This document shows, piece by piece, positions 27,138 through 35,202 of a stretch of DNA of 35,202 nucleotides. This DNA is from an uncultured Planctomycetales bacterium (GTDB lineage: Bacteria > Planctomycetota > Planctomycetia > Isosphaerales > Isosphaeraceae): contig CAIYJE010000043.1 in the NCBI GenBank assembly GCA_903926465.1, forward strand, positions 1-35,202, given 5' to 3'. Position 1 is the stretch's first letter. Each line of letters begins with the position of its first letter. The position numbers and the translations under genes were made by a program. The notes under the pieces were generated by a model. The model did no database searches, was not told the DNA's origin, and saw nothing but the letters and a program-made list of their open reading frames with translations.

Positions 27138-29045
27138 ATGGATCCAGCCGGACAGCCCTCCACGAATCAGGCTCAATTTCAGAGAGACCGACCGGTTCTG
27201 GCCGGGGCGCGGGCATTCTCTGGGATCTCCGGTAAAGCGAGCCAATTTTCGACAGCGGTCAGGCATTACTGGGGGCTGACCCGGTGGACCGTGGCAACGA
27301 TGATGGGGATTGCCCCACGGCTCACCCTGGGCCTGATCGGTGTGAGTGTGGTCAGCGGCCTGACCCCCGTGGTGATGTTTGTGGCCCTTCGAGGCGTGAT
27401 CGATACACGATCACGGCTTGAAGGCTCGGGTGCCTCCGGATTCAAGACCCTGGCACCCTGGCTGGTGATGCTATTCGCCGCGGCTGCCGCCGAAGCGATT
27501 GTGAGTCTGGCCCGCAAGCTGATCCGCAGCCTGCTGCTTGATCAGGCCAATCGCGAACTGACGGCCGCGGTCCTGACTCAGGCGGCACGCCAGCCTGTCG
27601 CCTTTTTCGAGCGACAGAAATCACAAGACACCCTGGAGCGGCTCGAAGGCCAGGTTGCCACGCGACTCGTGGAATTGATCAACCGGATCTCACAAGTTCT
27701 GACATCAGGGATTCAGGTTCTGACCTTGATGGCCATCTTGGTCCGGATTGAGCCACTCGTTACCGTGGTCGCCATTCCATTTTTTATTCCCTACCTGTGG
27801 TTCCAGATTGCACTCAGCCGTAACGTTTTTCTCGATCAGGAATCACGAACTGGAACTCGTCGGCGCGTCAATTACTACCTGGGAATGCTCACCCGCCCGG
27901 CGCATGCCGCCGAGGTGCGGCTGCTGGGACTGGCCCCCTATTTTGTCACCCGGTTTCGCGATGTGATGAGCGAATTCAATCACCGGGACGCAACTCGGCA
28001 CTGGATCGATTTCAAAGGTGGAGTCTTCTTTGCATGTCTGAGTTTGGTTGGCTTCTTCGGGGTGTTCGCCAAGGTCGCGTATTCCGCCATGAGCGGGCTA
28101 GCCAGCGTGGGAGACCTGGCGGTCTTTGCATCGGCCGTGGTACGGCTTCGAAGGTCGCTCGAAGAGATGTCCCAGTCCATCAGCATTGGGCTGGAGCAGG
28201 CACGACATGTGGAAACGCTGCGAACCTTTCTGGAAATTCCGGCCCATGAAGAATCCACCATGGGCGACCCGCTACCAGAACCGTTTGAGGCCGACATTTG
28301 CTGCGAACACGTGAGCTTCCGCTATCCAGGCGCCTCCAATCTTGCGCTCGATGACCTGAGCCTGAAAATCACGGCCGGCGAGACAATTGCCATTGTTGGA
28401 GAGAATGGCTCTGGCAAGACGACCCTCGTGAAGTTGCTTGCTGGATTTTACGCCCCAGACGAAGGCCGAATTTTGATCTCTGGACGCGACATCCAGGAAT
28501 TATCTCTTCCCGACCTGCGCCGTCGAATTAGTTTTGTTTTCCAAGAATTCGGCCGCTATGCCGCCAGCGTGACAGACAATATTGCCTACGGAGACTGGCC
28601 CAGGCTGAGGGAAGACCAAGCCGCCACCAGGAATTACGGCGACAGGGCCAGCCTGGATCGCTCTGTCAAGCGAATGCCAGACGGATACGATACCCTGCTG
28701 GGTAGGCAATTCGGTGCGTTTGAGCCCTCTGGAGGCGTCTGGCAGAAAATCGCCATCGCGCGTGCCCTGGCAAGAGAGGCACCGCTCCTGATCCTGGATG
28801 AGCCAACCGCCAGCGTAGACCCGCGCGCGGAATATGAACTGTTCAAGCAGCTCGCCGAGCTTGCCAAGGGCAGAACCACGCTGCTGATCTCGCATCGCTT
28901 CTCCACAGTTTCCATGGCCCAGCGCATTTTGGTGATGGACCGCGGACGGATTGTTGAACAAGGAACCCACTCCGAACTTGTGGCGCTCAATGGCCAATAT
29001 GCCAGGCTCTATGGCTACTACCAGCGAAGAATGTTCAATGATTGA
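27138..29045 (+). CDS. ABC exporter half-transporter (fused permease and ATPase)
   Basis: This 635-residue protein has an N-terminal membrane domain (segments near 60-85, 105-130, 190-235 and 295-325) and a C-terminal ATPase. Walker A GENGSGKTT begins at 421; the signature reads PSGGVWQKIAIAR (530 on) instead of LSGGQ; Walker B LLILDEPTA has D554 and E555, and the H-loop is LLISHRFS. The ATPase FQEFGRYAASVTDNIAYGD resembles the class of exporters that includes peptide/lantibiotic-type transporters with a GGxWQ signature. In this context export of a lipid-linked glycan or other envelope molecule is also possible. It leads the glycosyltransferase cluster; the next gene starts 30 bp after its stop. 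Confidence 0.9.
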   Translation: MDPAGQPSTNQAQFQRDRPVLAGARAFSGISGKASQFSTAVRHYWGLTRWTVATMMGIAPRLTLGLIGVSVVSGLTPVVMFVALRGVIDTRSRLEGSGASGFKTLAPWLVMLFAAAAAEAIVSLARKLIRSLLLDQANRELTAAVLTQAARQPVAFFERQKSQDTLERLEGQVATRLVELINRISQVLTSGIQVLTLMAILVRIEPLVTVVAIPFFIPYLWFQIALSRNVFLDQESRTGTRRRVNYYLGMLTRPAHAAEVRLLGLAPYFVTRFRDVMSEFNHRDATRHWIDFKGGVFFACLSLVGFFGVFAKVAYSAMSGLASVGDLAVFASAVVRLRRSLEEMSQSISIGLEQARHVETLRTFLEIPAHEESTMGDPLPEPFEADICCEHVSFRYPGASNLALDDLSLKITAGETIAIVGENGSGKTTLVKLLAGFYAPDEGRILISGRDIQELSLPDLRRRISFVFQEFGRYAASVTDNIAYGDWPRLREDQAATRNYGDRASLDRSVKRMPDGYDTLLGRQFGAFEPSGGVWQKIAIARALAREAPLLILDEPTASVDPRAEYELFKQLAELAKGRTTLLISHRFSTVSMAQRILVMDRGRIVEQGTHSELVALNGQYARLYGYYQRRMFND

Positions 29046-29075
29046 TTCCCTGCTCATGCATGACGAGACTGTTCG

Positions 29076-31001
29076 ATGACGAAGCTCCTGATCATTTATG
29101 ACGTGGAGGGCTGGGCCTACCACTTCCGCGCGCAAGCATTGCATCGGCATGCGCCGCCAGATTTCCAGGTCCGAATCGCGGGAACCGATATCCTGGATGG
29201 AAAACGGGAGGAATATGCCGCCTCAAGCCTGGAAGTTGAACAATGGGAGCAGAATCACGGCACCAGGGTCCAACCTTCCCTCCATGCTCTGACCATGGAC
29301 ATGATCCTGGGAACGGATGCGCCTGACATCATCTTTGCGCTCTGTCACCATCAGGCCAAACATATTCGCCGCGCCATCGAAGAACGAGGGTGGACGACCC
29401 GGCTGATTGTTTCCTGGAATAATGGCTGGCCACGCAGAGAGAAAGACTTCCATGCGTTGCTCACCCAGGCAGATTCGGTGCTCATCAACAATCAAGAATA
29501 CTGGGATAAGTCTGGCAAAATTGCCAAGACCAAGCAGATTTCCAATGGTGTTGACCTCCAGACCTTTCGTGTGATCCGGCCCCTCTCAACGCGTCAGCCT
29601 CGGATCCTTTGGTGTGGTTCAGAATACCATCGTACGATCAAGGGTTACGACGACCTGATCGTTCCTCTGTTTACCAGGATGCGAGCCGAGGGTGTGGATT
29701 GCGACAGCCTGATCGTCAATTCACGCGGACCAGAGCGACGCAATCCGCGAGAGATGGCAGACTGGTACAACCAAGGAACCGTACTGGTTTGTGCCAGTGA
29801 AACCGAGGGCACTCCCAATCCAGCGTTAGAGGCTGCCGCCTGTGGTTGCACCCTGGTCTCAACCCGCGTTGGCAACATGCCAGAACTCATTCGCAACGGC
29901 GAGAATGGATATCTTGTTGAACGGAATGTTGAATCGCTGCACGCAGGAGTCCGAAACGCCGTCAATAATTACCAGGCGCTCTCCACGCGGCTCCAGCACG
30001 ACATTCAGGATTGGGGATGGGCCAGGCGAAGCCTCCAATTTTTTGAATTCTTTCGCGACGTTATGCCCAACAAGTCAATCACCGCATCCACAAAGGCTCC
30101 CGAGACCTTGGACACCAGGCCTGACCTCTCTGGCAACATCACCGTCTTTGTCTCCACCGTGGGTGCGGCAAGTTTCAACGAGTGCATGGCCCACCTGGAC
30201 CAGCAAGACTGCCGTTTTCGCCTGAAAGTCATCAAGGGCGTTGCACCCATGTCCGCCGCATTCCAGTTGATGATGGACCGGTGCCAAACCCCTTACTACG
30301 TCCAGGTCGACGAGGATATGCTGCTTCGGCCAGACGCTATACAATCACTTTACCAGTGGATTCAAGGCACGGAACCCGATGTTGCCCTGGTGGTTGCGTG
30401 GCTATGGGACGACCACCTGAGGCGCGGAATCCAGGGAGTGAAAGCGTTCCGGCACTCCATCGTTAGTCATTACCCGTTTGCCGATGTGGAATCGTGTGAA
30501 AAAGACCAGCTCTTGCGCATGCAGCAAGACGGTTTTCGTTATATCAAACCGCTTGACCCGGAACCGACCGAGTATGGCCGCTGGACTCTCGGGAGGCATG
30601 GCACCCACTTCAATCCCAAAACGATCTTTGAACGGTATGCAACGCTTGAGCACCGCCGTTGTCAGTACCCAGAAAAAATGGCCTGGTTCGCCACTCATGC
30701 AAGTGACTTCCTGAGCCGATTCCGAGATGACCCGAGCGAACTGAACCTGATGGCCGTGATGGGCATGCTTGCCGGCCGATTGAGCGGCTCTAGACCCCAT
30801 GGTGAGAAAGACTATACCACGTATAACGATCAGCCCGGCCTCCGAGAGGCCCAGGCCTTCTTCAGGGCCCTTACCCAGAAGGAAAGTTTGGAGCACAATC
30901 AGACAATCTCAAGTAAGAACCCCGAACCGGAATCACAAGAGGGGAGCATCAACGCCATACCACACCTAGATCCCATCTTTAAACAAAATCAGATATCATG
31001 A
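29076..31001 (+). CDS. Bifunctional glycosyltransferase, GT4 fused to GT2-like
   Basis: This 641-residue protein joins two glycosyltransferase folds. Residues 1 to about 330 are GT-B (GT4-type) with SNGVDLQTFRV, ILWCGSEYHRTIKGYDDL, ETEGTPNPALEAAACG (E244) and GNMPELIRNGENGYLV. From about 350 a GT-A-like domain starts with NITVFVSTVGAASFNECMAH and has a DxD motif DED (412-414) in YVQVDEDMLLRPDAIQ. The last 40 residues are low-complexity. Each domain might transfer a different sugar, or one might be regulatory. The N-terminal domain lacks part of the usual first Rossmann half, so its catalysis is less certain. It overlaps nothing; the next gene follows 81 bp later. Confidence 0.87.
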   Translation: MTKLLIIYDVEGWAYHFRAQALHRHAPPDFQVRIAGTDILDGKREEYAASSLEVEQWEQNHGTRVQPSLHALTMDMILGTDAPDIIFALCHHQAKHIRRAIEERGWTTRLIVSWNNGWPRREKDFHALLTQADSVLINNQEYWDKSGKIAKTKQISNGVDLQTFRVIRPLSTRQPRILWCGSEYHRTIKGYDDLIVPLFTRMRAEGVDCDSLIVNSRGPERRNPREMADWYNQGTVLVCASETEGTPNPALEAAACGCTLVSTRVGNMPELIRNGENGYLVERNVESLHAGVRNAVNNYQALSTRLQHDIQDWGWARRSLQFFEFFRDVMPNKSITASTKAPETLDTRPDLSGNITVFVSTVGAASFNECMAHLDQQDCRFRLKVIKGVAPMSAAFQLMMDRCQTPYYVQVDEDMLLRPDAIQSLYQWIQGTEPDVALVVAWLWDDHLRRGIQGVKAFRHSIVSHYPFADVESCEKDQLLRMQQDGFRYIKPLDPEPTEYGRWTLGRHGTHFNPKTIFERYATLEHRRCQYPEKMAWFATHASDFLSRFRDDPSELNLMAVMGMLAGRLSGSRPHGEKDYTTYNDQPGLREAQAFFRALTQKESLEHNQTISSKNPEPESQEGSINAIPHLDPIFKQNQIS

Positions 31002-31082
31002 TACCTATGGGTTCGGTACCTGGCCCAAGTTTACACATTTCCGGATCTTCGAATTCCTGACATCACCAGAGTTCAACACGCC

Positions 31083-32045
31083 ATGTCTTTTACCCAACAG
31101 GTTGAAAGCGGTTCTAACGTACCAGCGCCAGCCGCCACGGCGATCTGGCCGCAGGTCAGCGTGATTGTTCCTGTGTTCAACGGAGCCACGGTTATTGGCA
31201 ATTGCCTGAGTGCCCTGCTGAATCAGGATTATCCAGGGCCTCCGGCTGAGCTGATTGTGGTAAACAACCATTCAACCGACGATACGGCGGCGGTTCTGGA
31301 ACGCTATCGAGCGCGAATTGTGATTTGCAGCGAATCCGAGCGTGGATCCTCACCCGCGAGAAATACCGGGATTCGCCGGGCCAGCCACGAATTCGTTGCC
31401 TTCACAGATGCCGATTGCGTGCCCCGGCCAAACTGGTTGAAAGAGCTGGTCACGGTGGCCTTGGCAGAGCCCGATGCGGCCTTTGTGGGTGGAGGAATCA
31501 AGGCATTACGGCCAACCAACGCCATTGGCGAATTCGCTGAATCCCTTTTCGACCATCGAAAAGCCATCCTGGAATCCAAGCCACCTTATATCATCACGGC
31601 CAACTTGCTGGCACGTCGGGCAGACCTGCTCCGCTTCGGGCTCTTCAACTCGGCTTATCCACGAGGGCAGGATACCGAAATGGCCTGGCGGGCGTACTTT
31701 TTCCACGGGGCACGCTTCGCGTTTGCAGACCGAGCCGTGGTGGAACATGTCAACAGCGCCAGTTTTGTGGAATTGATCCACAAGGGGTTCCAGCATGGCC
31801 GCGGCTCTGCCCGTCTCTGGCAAGATTTTCAGGACCAGCTTGGCTCCACGCCCCGCAAGCGCGCACGTCAAACCAAGGCCTTTAAGGACGCCTGGCGAGA
31901 GACTCTTGCCCTCATCCCCAAACCCTGGCAGCGCGAAAATCGTTTGAAATCGGACCCGCACCGGCTCGACCCCTTCTACTCCGCGTACTTCCGGCTGGCT
32001 CGGCACCTGGCTTTTATCTATTACACGTATCGACCTGGAGCCTGA
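31083..32045 (+). CDS. GT2 family glycosyltransferase
   Basis: This 320-residue GT-A enzyme has VSVIVPVFNGATVIGNCLSA at the N-terminus after about 25 leading residues, VVNNHSTDDT, GSSPARNTGIRRA and the metal-binding FTDADCVPRPNWL (DAD at 109-111). The motif YPRGQDTEMAWRA supplies the catalytic-base region. The C-terminal part is basic and may contact the acceptor or membrane. It belongs to the same run as the neighbouring glycosyltransferases and the following gene starts 3 bases after its stop codon. Confidence 0.92.
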   Translation: MSFTQQVESGSNVPAPAATAIWPQVSVIVPVFNGATVIGNCLSALLNQDYPGPPAELIVVNNHSTDDTAAVLERYRARIVICSESERGSSPARNTGIRRASHEFVAFTDADCVPRPNWLKELVTVALAEPDAAFVGGGIKALRPTNAIGEFAESLFDHRKAILESKPPYIITANLLARRADLLRFGLFNSAYPRGQDTEMAWRAYFFHGARFAFADRAVVEHVNSASFVELIHKGFQHGRGSARLWQDFQDQLGSTPRKRARQTKAFKDAWRETLALIPKPWQRENRLKSDPHRLDPFYSAYFRLARHLAFIYYTYRPGA

Positions 32046-32048
32046 CGC

Positions 32049-32879
32049 ATGAGCGAGACCTGTCGTGCAACCATTGTGATGCCGCTCAAGTCACAACGTG
32101 ACGAGTGGTTCTCTCAGGCCCTGAGTTCAGCCCTGAGCCAGACGGTCTCCACGGAAGTGCTGGTTGTGACGTCACCCGCAACGCCGGAATCCAATCGAGC
32201 CCTCTTGCGCCAAGCCGTGGCAGAACACCCACGGTTACGGACGATTGAGAGACCGTCTGGTGCTGGTTTCGCCCAGGCGATCAACCTCGGCTTTCAGGAG
32301 GCCAAAACTCAACGCGTGGGTTTGCTCCTGACCGATGATTGGCTCTCTGGCAATGCCGTGGAGAAATGCCTGGAGCATCAGGCCGATATTGTAGCCACGT
32401 CCCGTGTGGCCTATGCCGCCGATGGTGTCCAGATCCTTTGGAAAAGAGTTGCAGAGCAGGCTCGCTTTGATGCCATGCCCACCCTTCAGGAGCAGGCCAG
32501 TTACGTGGGCCACTTCATCCTGTTTCAACGCGCGTCGGTTCTGGCCGTGGGCGGAGTGGACCCTGAAATTGGGCTGACCGGTGCCGACGACTATGACCTG
32601 ATCTGGACCATGCTCGAACAAGGCGCAAGCGTGCGGCTGATTCCCGAAGCCCTGTACCACTATCGAGACCACGATGGCGAACGGTTGACCATGCGTACTC
32701 AGCAAGACCAACTTCTTGATCTCCGCAAGATTCTTGCCAAGCACAAAGTTAGCCCGGAAGAAACCGAACGGCTGGTTGCCGGCAAGGCCCGGTGGTATGG
32801 AGTGCCCTGCCACTTTGCCATTGATCATCCAGACTGGTACCACAAAATCGATCAGAGTCCTCGTGTTGGAGAGATTTAG
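32049..32879 (+). CDS. GT2-like family glycosyltransferase
   Basis: This 276-residue protein resembles GT2 enzymes: ATIVMPLKSQRDEWFSQALS, VLVVTSPATPESN, GAGFAQAINLGFQEAKTQ and LLLTDDWLSG (D96, D97 in the position of the DxD). Then GGVDPEIGLTGADDYDLIW and YHYRDHDGERLT match the usual acceptor-side blocks. The metal motif is DDW, not a textbook DxD. It ends 3 bases before the kinase/GT4 fusion gene and is likely co-transcribed with it. Confidence 0.87.
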   Translation: MSETCRATIVMPLKSQRDEWFSQALSSALSQTVSTEVLVVTSPATPESNRALLRQAVAEHPRLRTIERPSGAGFAQAINLGFQEAKTQRVGLLLTDDWLSGNAVEKCLEHQADIVATSRVAYAADGVQILWKRVAEQARFDAMPTLQEQASYVGHFILFQRASVLAVGGVDPEIGLTGADDYDLIWTMLEQGASVRLIPEALYHYRDHDGERLTMRTQQDQLLDLRKILAKHKVSPEETERLVAGKARWYGVPCHFAIDHPDWYHKIDQSPRVGEI

Positions 32880-32882
32880 CAC

Positions 32883-35000
32883 ATGGCCGGCGAAGTTTCG
32901 CTCGAAAGCCTGGGTGTCGATCTAATCAACCTGATCAAACGACTCGGCTCTTCCCTCAGCGGCGTTGAACGACTTACAACCCAGCCTTCCAAACATCAGC
33001 GCCGAGGAAGCTGGAAGCTGACGCTGGCCGATGGTCGGATTTTCAAAGGCCGGCGGCTGGAAAGCCACGATCGGATGGTGGCGGTTACACAACTGTCTAA
33101 ACTCTTGCATGCGCTCCCGTTCAGCAGAGTGGTTGCGCAACAGGGCGAAGCCTTAATTGAAGAATGGATTCCCGGCGCTGGTCTGGACACGCTGCCTCTT
33201 ACTCTGGAACTCGTGGAACAGGTGGGAGGCATTCTGGGGTCGGTTGCGCAGGCCGGTCAGGGAAACCCACTCTTGGGTAAATCTCATCGACGCCTGATTA
33301 CACGCTGGCCCAAGCTGAACCAGGCCTTTCAGGAACTTGAGCAAGCGGGATTGATTGGTGCCGATATCGCGGCCAAACTCCAATCCAGGGCCAGGGCCAA
33401 TGCCCCGGAACGGCTGCAAGCAGGTCTGCTGCATCTTGATTTCCAGCCGCGAAACATCGTGATGACCCCACAAGGGCCAAAAGTCGTTGACAACGAACTA
33501 CTCGATTCTGGAATCCTCGATCTGGATCTTGCGCGCACGTGGTATCTTTGGCCAATGTCGGCCGCTCAACAGTCTCGATTCTTGCGCGGATATGAGCGTT
33601 TTCGAAGCCCACAATCCTTTCTACTCCACGAACGTTTCTGGGCCATTTATACCCTGGCGTGTGCAGCAGCCTATCACCAACGAATTGGTGGGGCCTTGGA
33701 TACCGGCTTGATCGAAGCTCTGGAGAATCTGGCTAAAGGTGAGTTACCTCGCGTTTGGGGTGCTAGCCTGGCCGGCAGCGTCCAAGCACGCCCAGAACCG
33801 ATTCGCCTTGCGTTTCTGTGTGACTACCTGGCAATTGGTGGCCAGGAACGAATCTGCCTGAACCTTCTTCGTGGCCTGGACCGATCTCGATTTGCACCGT
33901 ACCTCTATGCCTTTCGGGGCGGTGCCTTGGTTCCCGAGTTCAAGGAACTGGGAATTCCGATTCTGATCGGATCGACCCGCGACCCCCTGAAGGCTCAGAA
34001 CGACTGGACGCTACTGGATAAGGAAGAAAAAGAGGCCTATCGAGATACACTGGCAACCGCTTTGGCCCGCGATAGGATTGACGCGGCACTGGTGTTCGCC
34101 TGGCGAGACGGTATTCCAGCCGCGCAGCGGGCCGGTGTTCGCGTGGTGATCGAAAAACTGGACGGGCCAGGATTGCTAGGGAAGATCGTTGACAAAAGTT
34201 CGTTTGATCGTGTGGTCTGTGAATCCGCAACCTTGCGCGATGAACTGCTGGGCCGGCTAGGCGAACTCGGGCTGGAGGAGGAGCGGATCGAGCTGATCTA
34301 CCCTGGAATTGACCTGACTCATTTTGATCCCGCGCGATTTAACCGTGACGAGGAGCGAGCCAAGCTCGGGCTCAAGGGCGATGATCTGGTGGTAGGCACC
34401 GTGAGTCGCTTGATTGCCGGTAAGAATATCGACCAGTTAATCAAAGCCTTTGCTCACGTGAATCCGGCGGAATGTCCTGGCACACCCAAGCTCCTGATCT
34501 TGGGTCCAGACGGCGGCGCGCAACGAAACCTGGAAGCGATGGCAGCAGATCAGGGCGTGAGCGAGAGGACCCGTTTTCTTCCACCCTCTTACGATGTCGC
34601 AACGATACTTGCCGTGCTTGATGTGTTTGCGATGACATCCGCGAGTGAAGGGTTACCCACTGCGATTCTGGAAGCCCTGGCCATGGGCCTTCCCATTCTG
34701 ACCACCGGAGCAGGTTCAATACCGGAGGTCATGCTCGACAACGGCTTTCTACTGCCCGGTTTCGGACATCCTGGCTTGGGGCAGAGATTAACCACGCTAC
34801 TCTGCGACCAGGAAATGCGCACCGAGATGGGCCTGAAGAGCCGCGCTTTTTCCGCACGGTTCGCGCTGCGACACTCGATCGGGCGATACGAGGATCTGAT
34901 CACAGAATGCCTGAATGAGAAACCGGCTCGCGCGGAAAACCAGCAAGAACGACCTCTGGTTGTCCTCCAACAAATAGATAAGGCTTTTCTCATCGCGTAG
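32883..35000 (+). CDS. Kinase-like (APH/choline-kinase fold) and GT4 fusion protein
   Basis: This 705-residue protein has two parts. Residues about 30-270 resemble the aminoglycoside/choline-type phosphotransferase fold: LLHLDFQPRNIVM carries the catalytic loop HxDxxxxN (H184, D186, N191), and VVDNELLDSGILDLDLART carries the metal-binding acidic residue (D203). Residues about 307-690 are a GT4 domain: RLAFLCDYLAIGGQERIC, LIYPGIDLTHFDPARF, VGTVSRLIAGKNIDQLIKAF and SASEGLPTAILEALAMG (E589). This could phosphorylate an acceptor sugar or lipid and extend it. No glycine-rich loop of a kinase is obvious, so N-terminal catalysis is not proven. GGAGAG sits about 10 bases upstream of the ATG. Confidence 0.85.
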   Translation: MAGEVSLESLGVDLINLIKRLGSSLSGVERLTTQPSKHQRRGSWKLTLADGRIFKGRRLESHDRMVAVTQLSKLLHALPFSRVVAQQGEALIEEWIPGAGLDTLPLTLELVEQVGGILGSVAQAGQGNPLLGKSHRRLITRWPKLNQAFQELEQAGLIGADIAAKLQSRARANAPERLQAGLLHLDFQPRNIVMTPQGPKVVDNELLDSGILDLDLARTWYLWPMSAAQQSRFLRGYERFRSPQSFLLHERFWAIYTLACAAAYHQRIGGALDTGLIEALENLAKGELPRVWGASLAGSVQARPEPIRLAFLCDYLAIGGQERICLNLLRGLDRSRFAPYLYAFRGGALVPEFKELGIPILIGSTRDPLKAQNDWTLLDKEEKEAYRDTLATALARDRIDAALVFAWRDGIPAAQRAGVRVVIEKLDGPGLLGKIVDKSSFDRVVCESATLRDELLGRLGELGLEEERIELIYPGIDLTHFDPARFNRDEERAKLGLKGDDLVVGTVSRLIAGKNIDQLIKAFAHVNPAECPGTPKLLILGPDGGAQRNLEAMAADQGVSERTRFLPPSYDVATILAVLDVFAMTSASEGLPTAILEALAMGLPILTTGAGSIPEVMLDNGFLLPGFGHPGLGQRLTTLLCDQEMRTEMGLKSRAFSARFALRHSIGRYEDLITECLNEKPARAENQQERPLVVLQQIDKAFLIA

Positions 35001-35202
35001 CGAAGCGGAGCCGAAGAGAAAAGACACTTGGACGAAGCGCTGCGACACGGGTTGGCGGGATCAGCGGCCTCAATTGGCGTGATTCAGGCCAGTAAGAGCA
35101 TTCGATCGAGGGTTAGAGCACGCTTTCAGGGAGAAATTGCTCCCCAGGCGCGCAGCGTGAGAGAAACCGCGTCCCTTTGGTGGGCAAGAACGCGGTCTGG
35201 GC
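35001..35202. other. Unassigned right edge
   Basis: The 202 bases to the window end hold no identifiable gene. The same frame as the preceding CDS stays open to the edge after its stop (a TTG is at 35028), but 67 open codons in GC-rich DNA are not significant. The next gene may lie beyond the edge. Confidence 0.3.

Noticed and set aside
35001-35202. Open frame continuing past the stop of the last gene
   Set aside because: 67 open codons at high GC are expected by chance, and no start or family resemblance supports it.
1-35202. tRNA, rRNA or riboswitch
   Set aside because: No cloverleaf, ribosomal or known riboswitch sequence was recognised by eye. A tRNAscan-SE and Infernal run would be decisive.

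Overview
The window looks like a chromosomal segment of a GC-rich member of the Planctomycetota. This rests on the mix of gene families: a planctomycete-style site-2 protease, a neutral-ceramidase-like secreted protein, a ThuA-like Tat protein, redoxin and TlpA-like proteins, and generous intergenic spacing. No rRNA or tRNA is visible, so genus and order cannot be fixed.

Layout. (1) 1-5510, minus strand: a translation block rpmE-prfA-prmC, where prmC overlaps prfA by 4 bp and runs off the left edge. Upstream of it are a twin-arginine lipoprotein, a DUF374 acyltransferase-like protein and dapF. (2) 5774-9235, plus strand: an intramembrane metalloprotease (M50) behind a good sigma-70-like promoter, then the Lon protease. 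(3) 9236-9997: a gene-free stretch holding a nested set of inverted and direct repeats. Its central 216-bp MITE-like unit has a short relative at 4408-4495. (4) 9998-13017: a small membrane protein, a proline-rich secreted protein and a membrane glycosyltransferase. (5) 13018-18195: a tight plus-strand run of yjbQ-like, dihydroxyacetone kinase, histone-deacetylase-like hydrolase, ceramidase-like protein and cytidine deaminase (cdd). (6) 18196-20914: an apparently lower-GC block with two glycosyltransferases. The intact cdd 3' end lies on its left and a decayed second cdd 3' end on its right, which suggests insertion or recombination at cdd. (7) 21018-23532: a ThuA-like protein and two thioredoxin-fold proteins separated by a strong terminator. 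(8) 23633-26383, minus strand: a large acyl-CoA synthetase/ATP-grasp/GNAT protein of the Pat (protein acetyltransferase) type. (9) 26384-27137: an AT-rich gap. (10) 27138-35000: a polysaccharide or glycoconjugate cluster with an ABC exporter, a GT4-GT2 fusion, two GT2 enzymes and a kinase-like/GT4 fusion.

How the genes fit together. Blocks 6 and 10 look like a surface-glycan assembly and export region. RpmE, RF1 and PrmC act in translation, since PrmC methylates the GGQ motif of RF1. Lon and the M50 protease serve protein quality control or signalling. Pat-like acyltransferase and HDAC-like hydrolase could act in opposite directions on protein acylation, but that is inference. The points most worth a second look are the nested repeat element, the cdd remnant bounding a glycosyltransferase block, and the two multidomain glycosyltransferase fusions. 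No clearly new defence or mobile system was seen.
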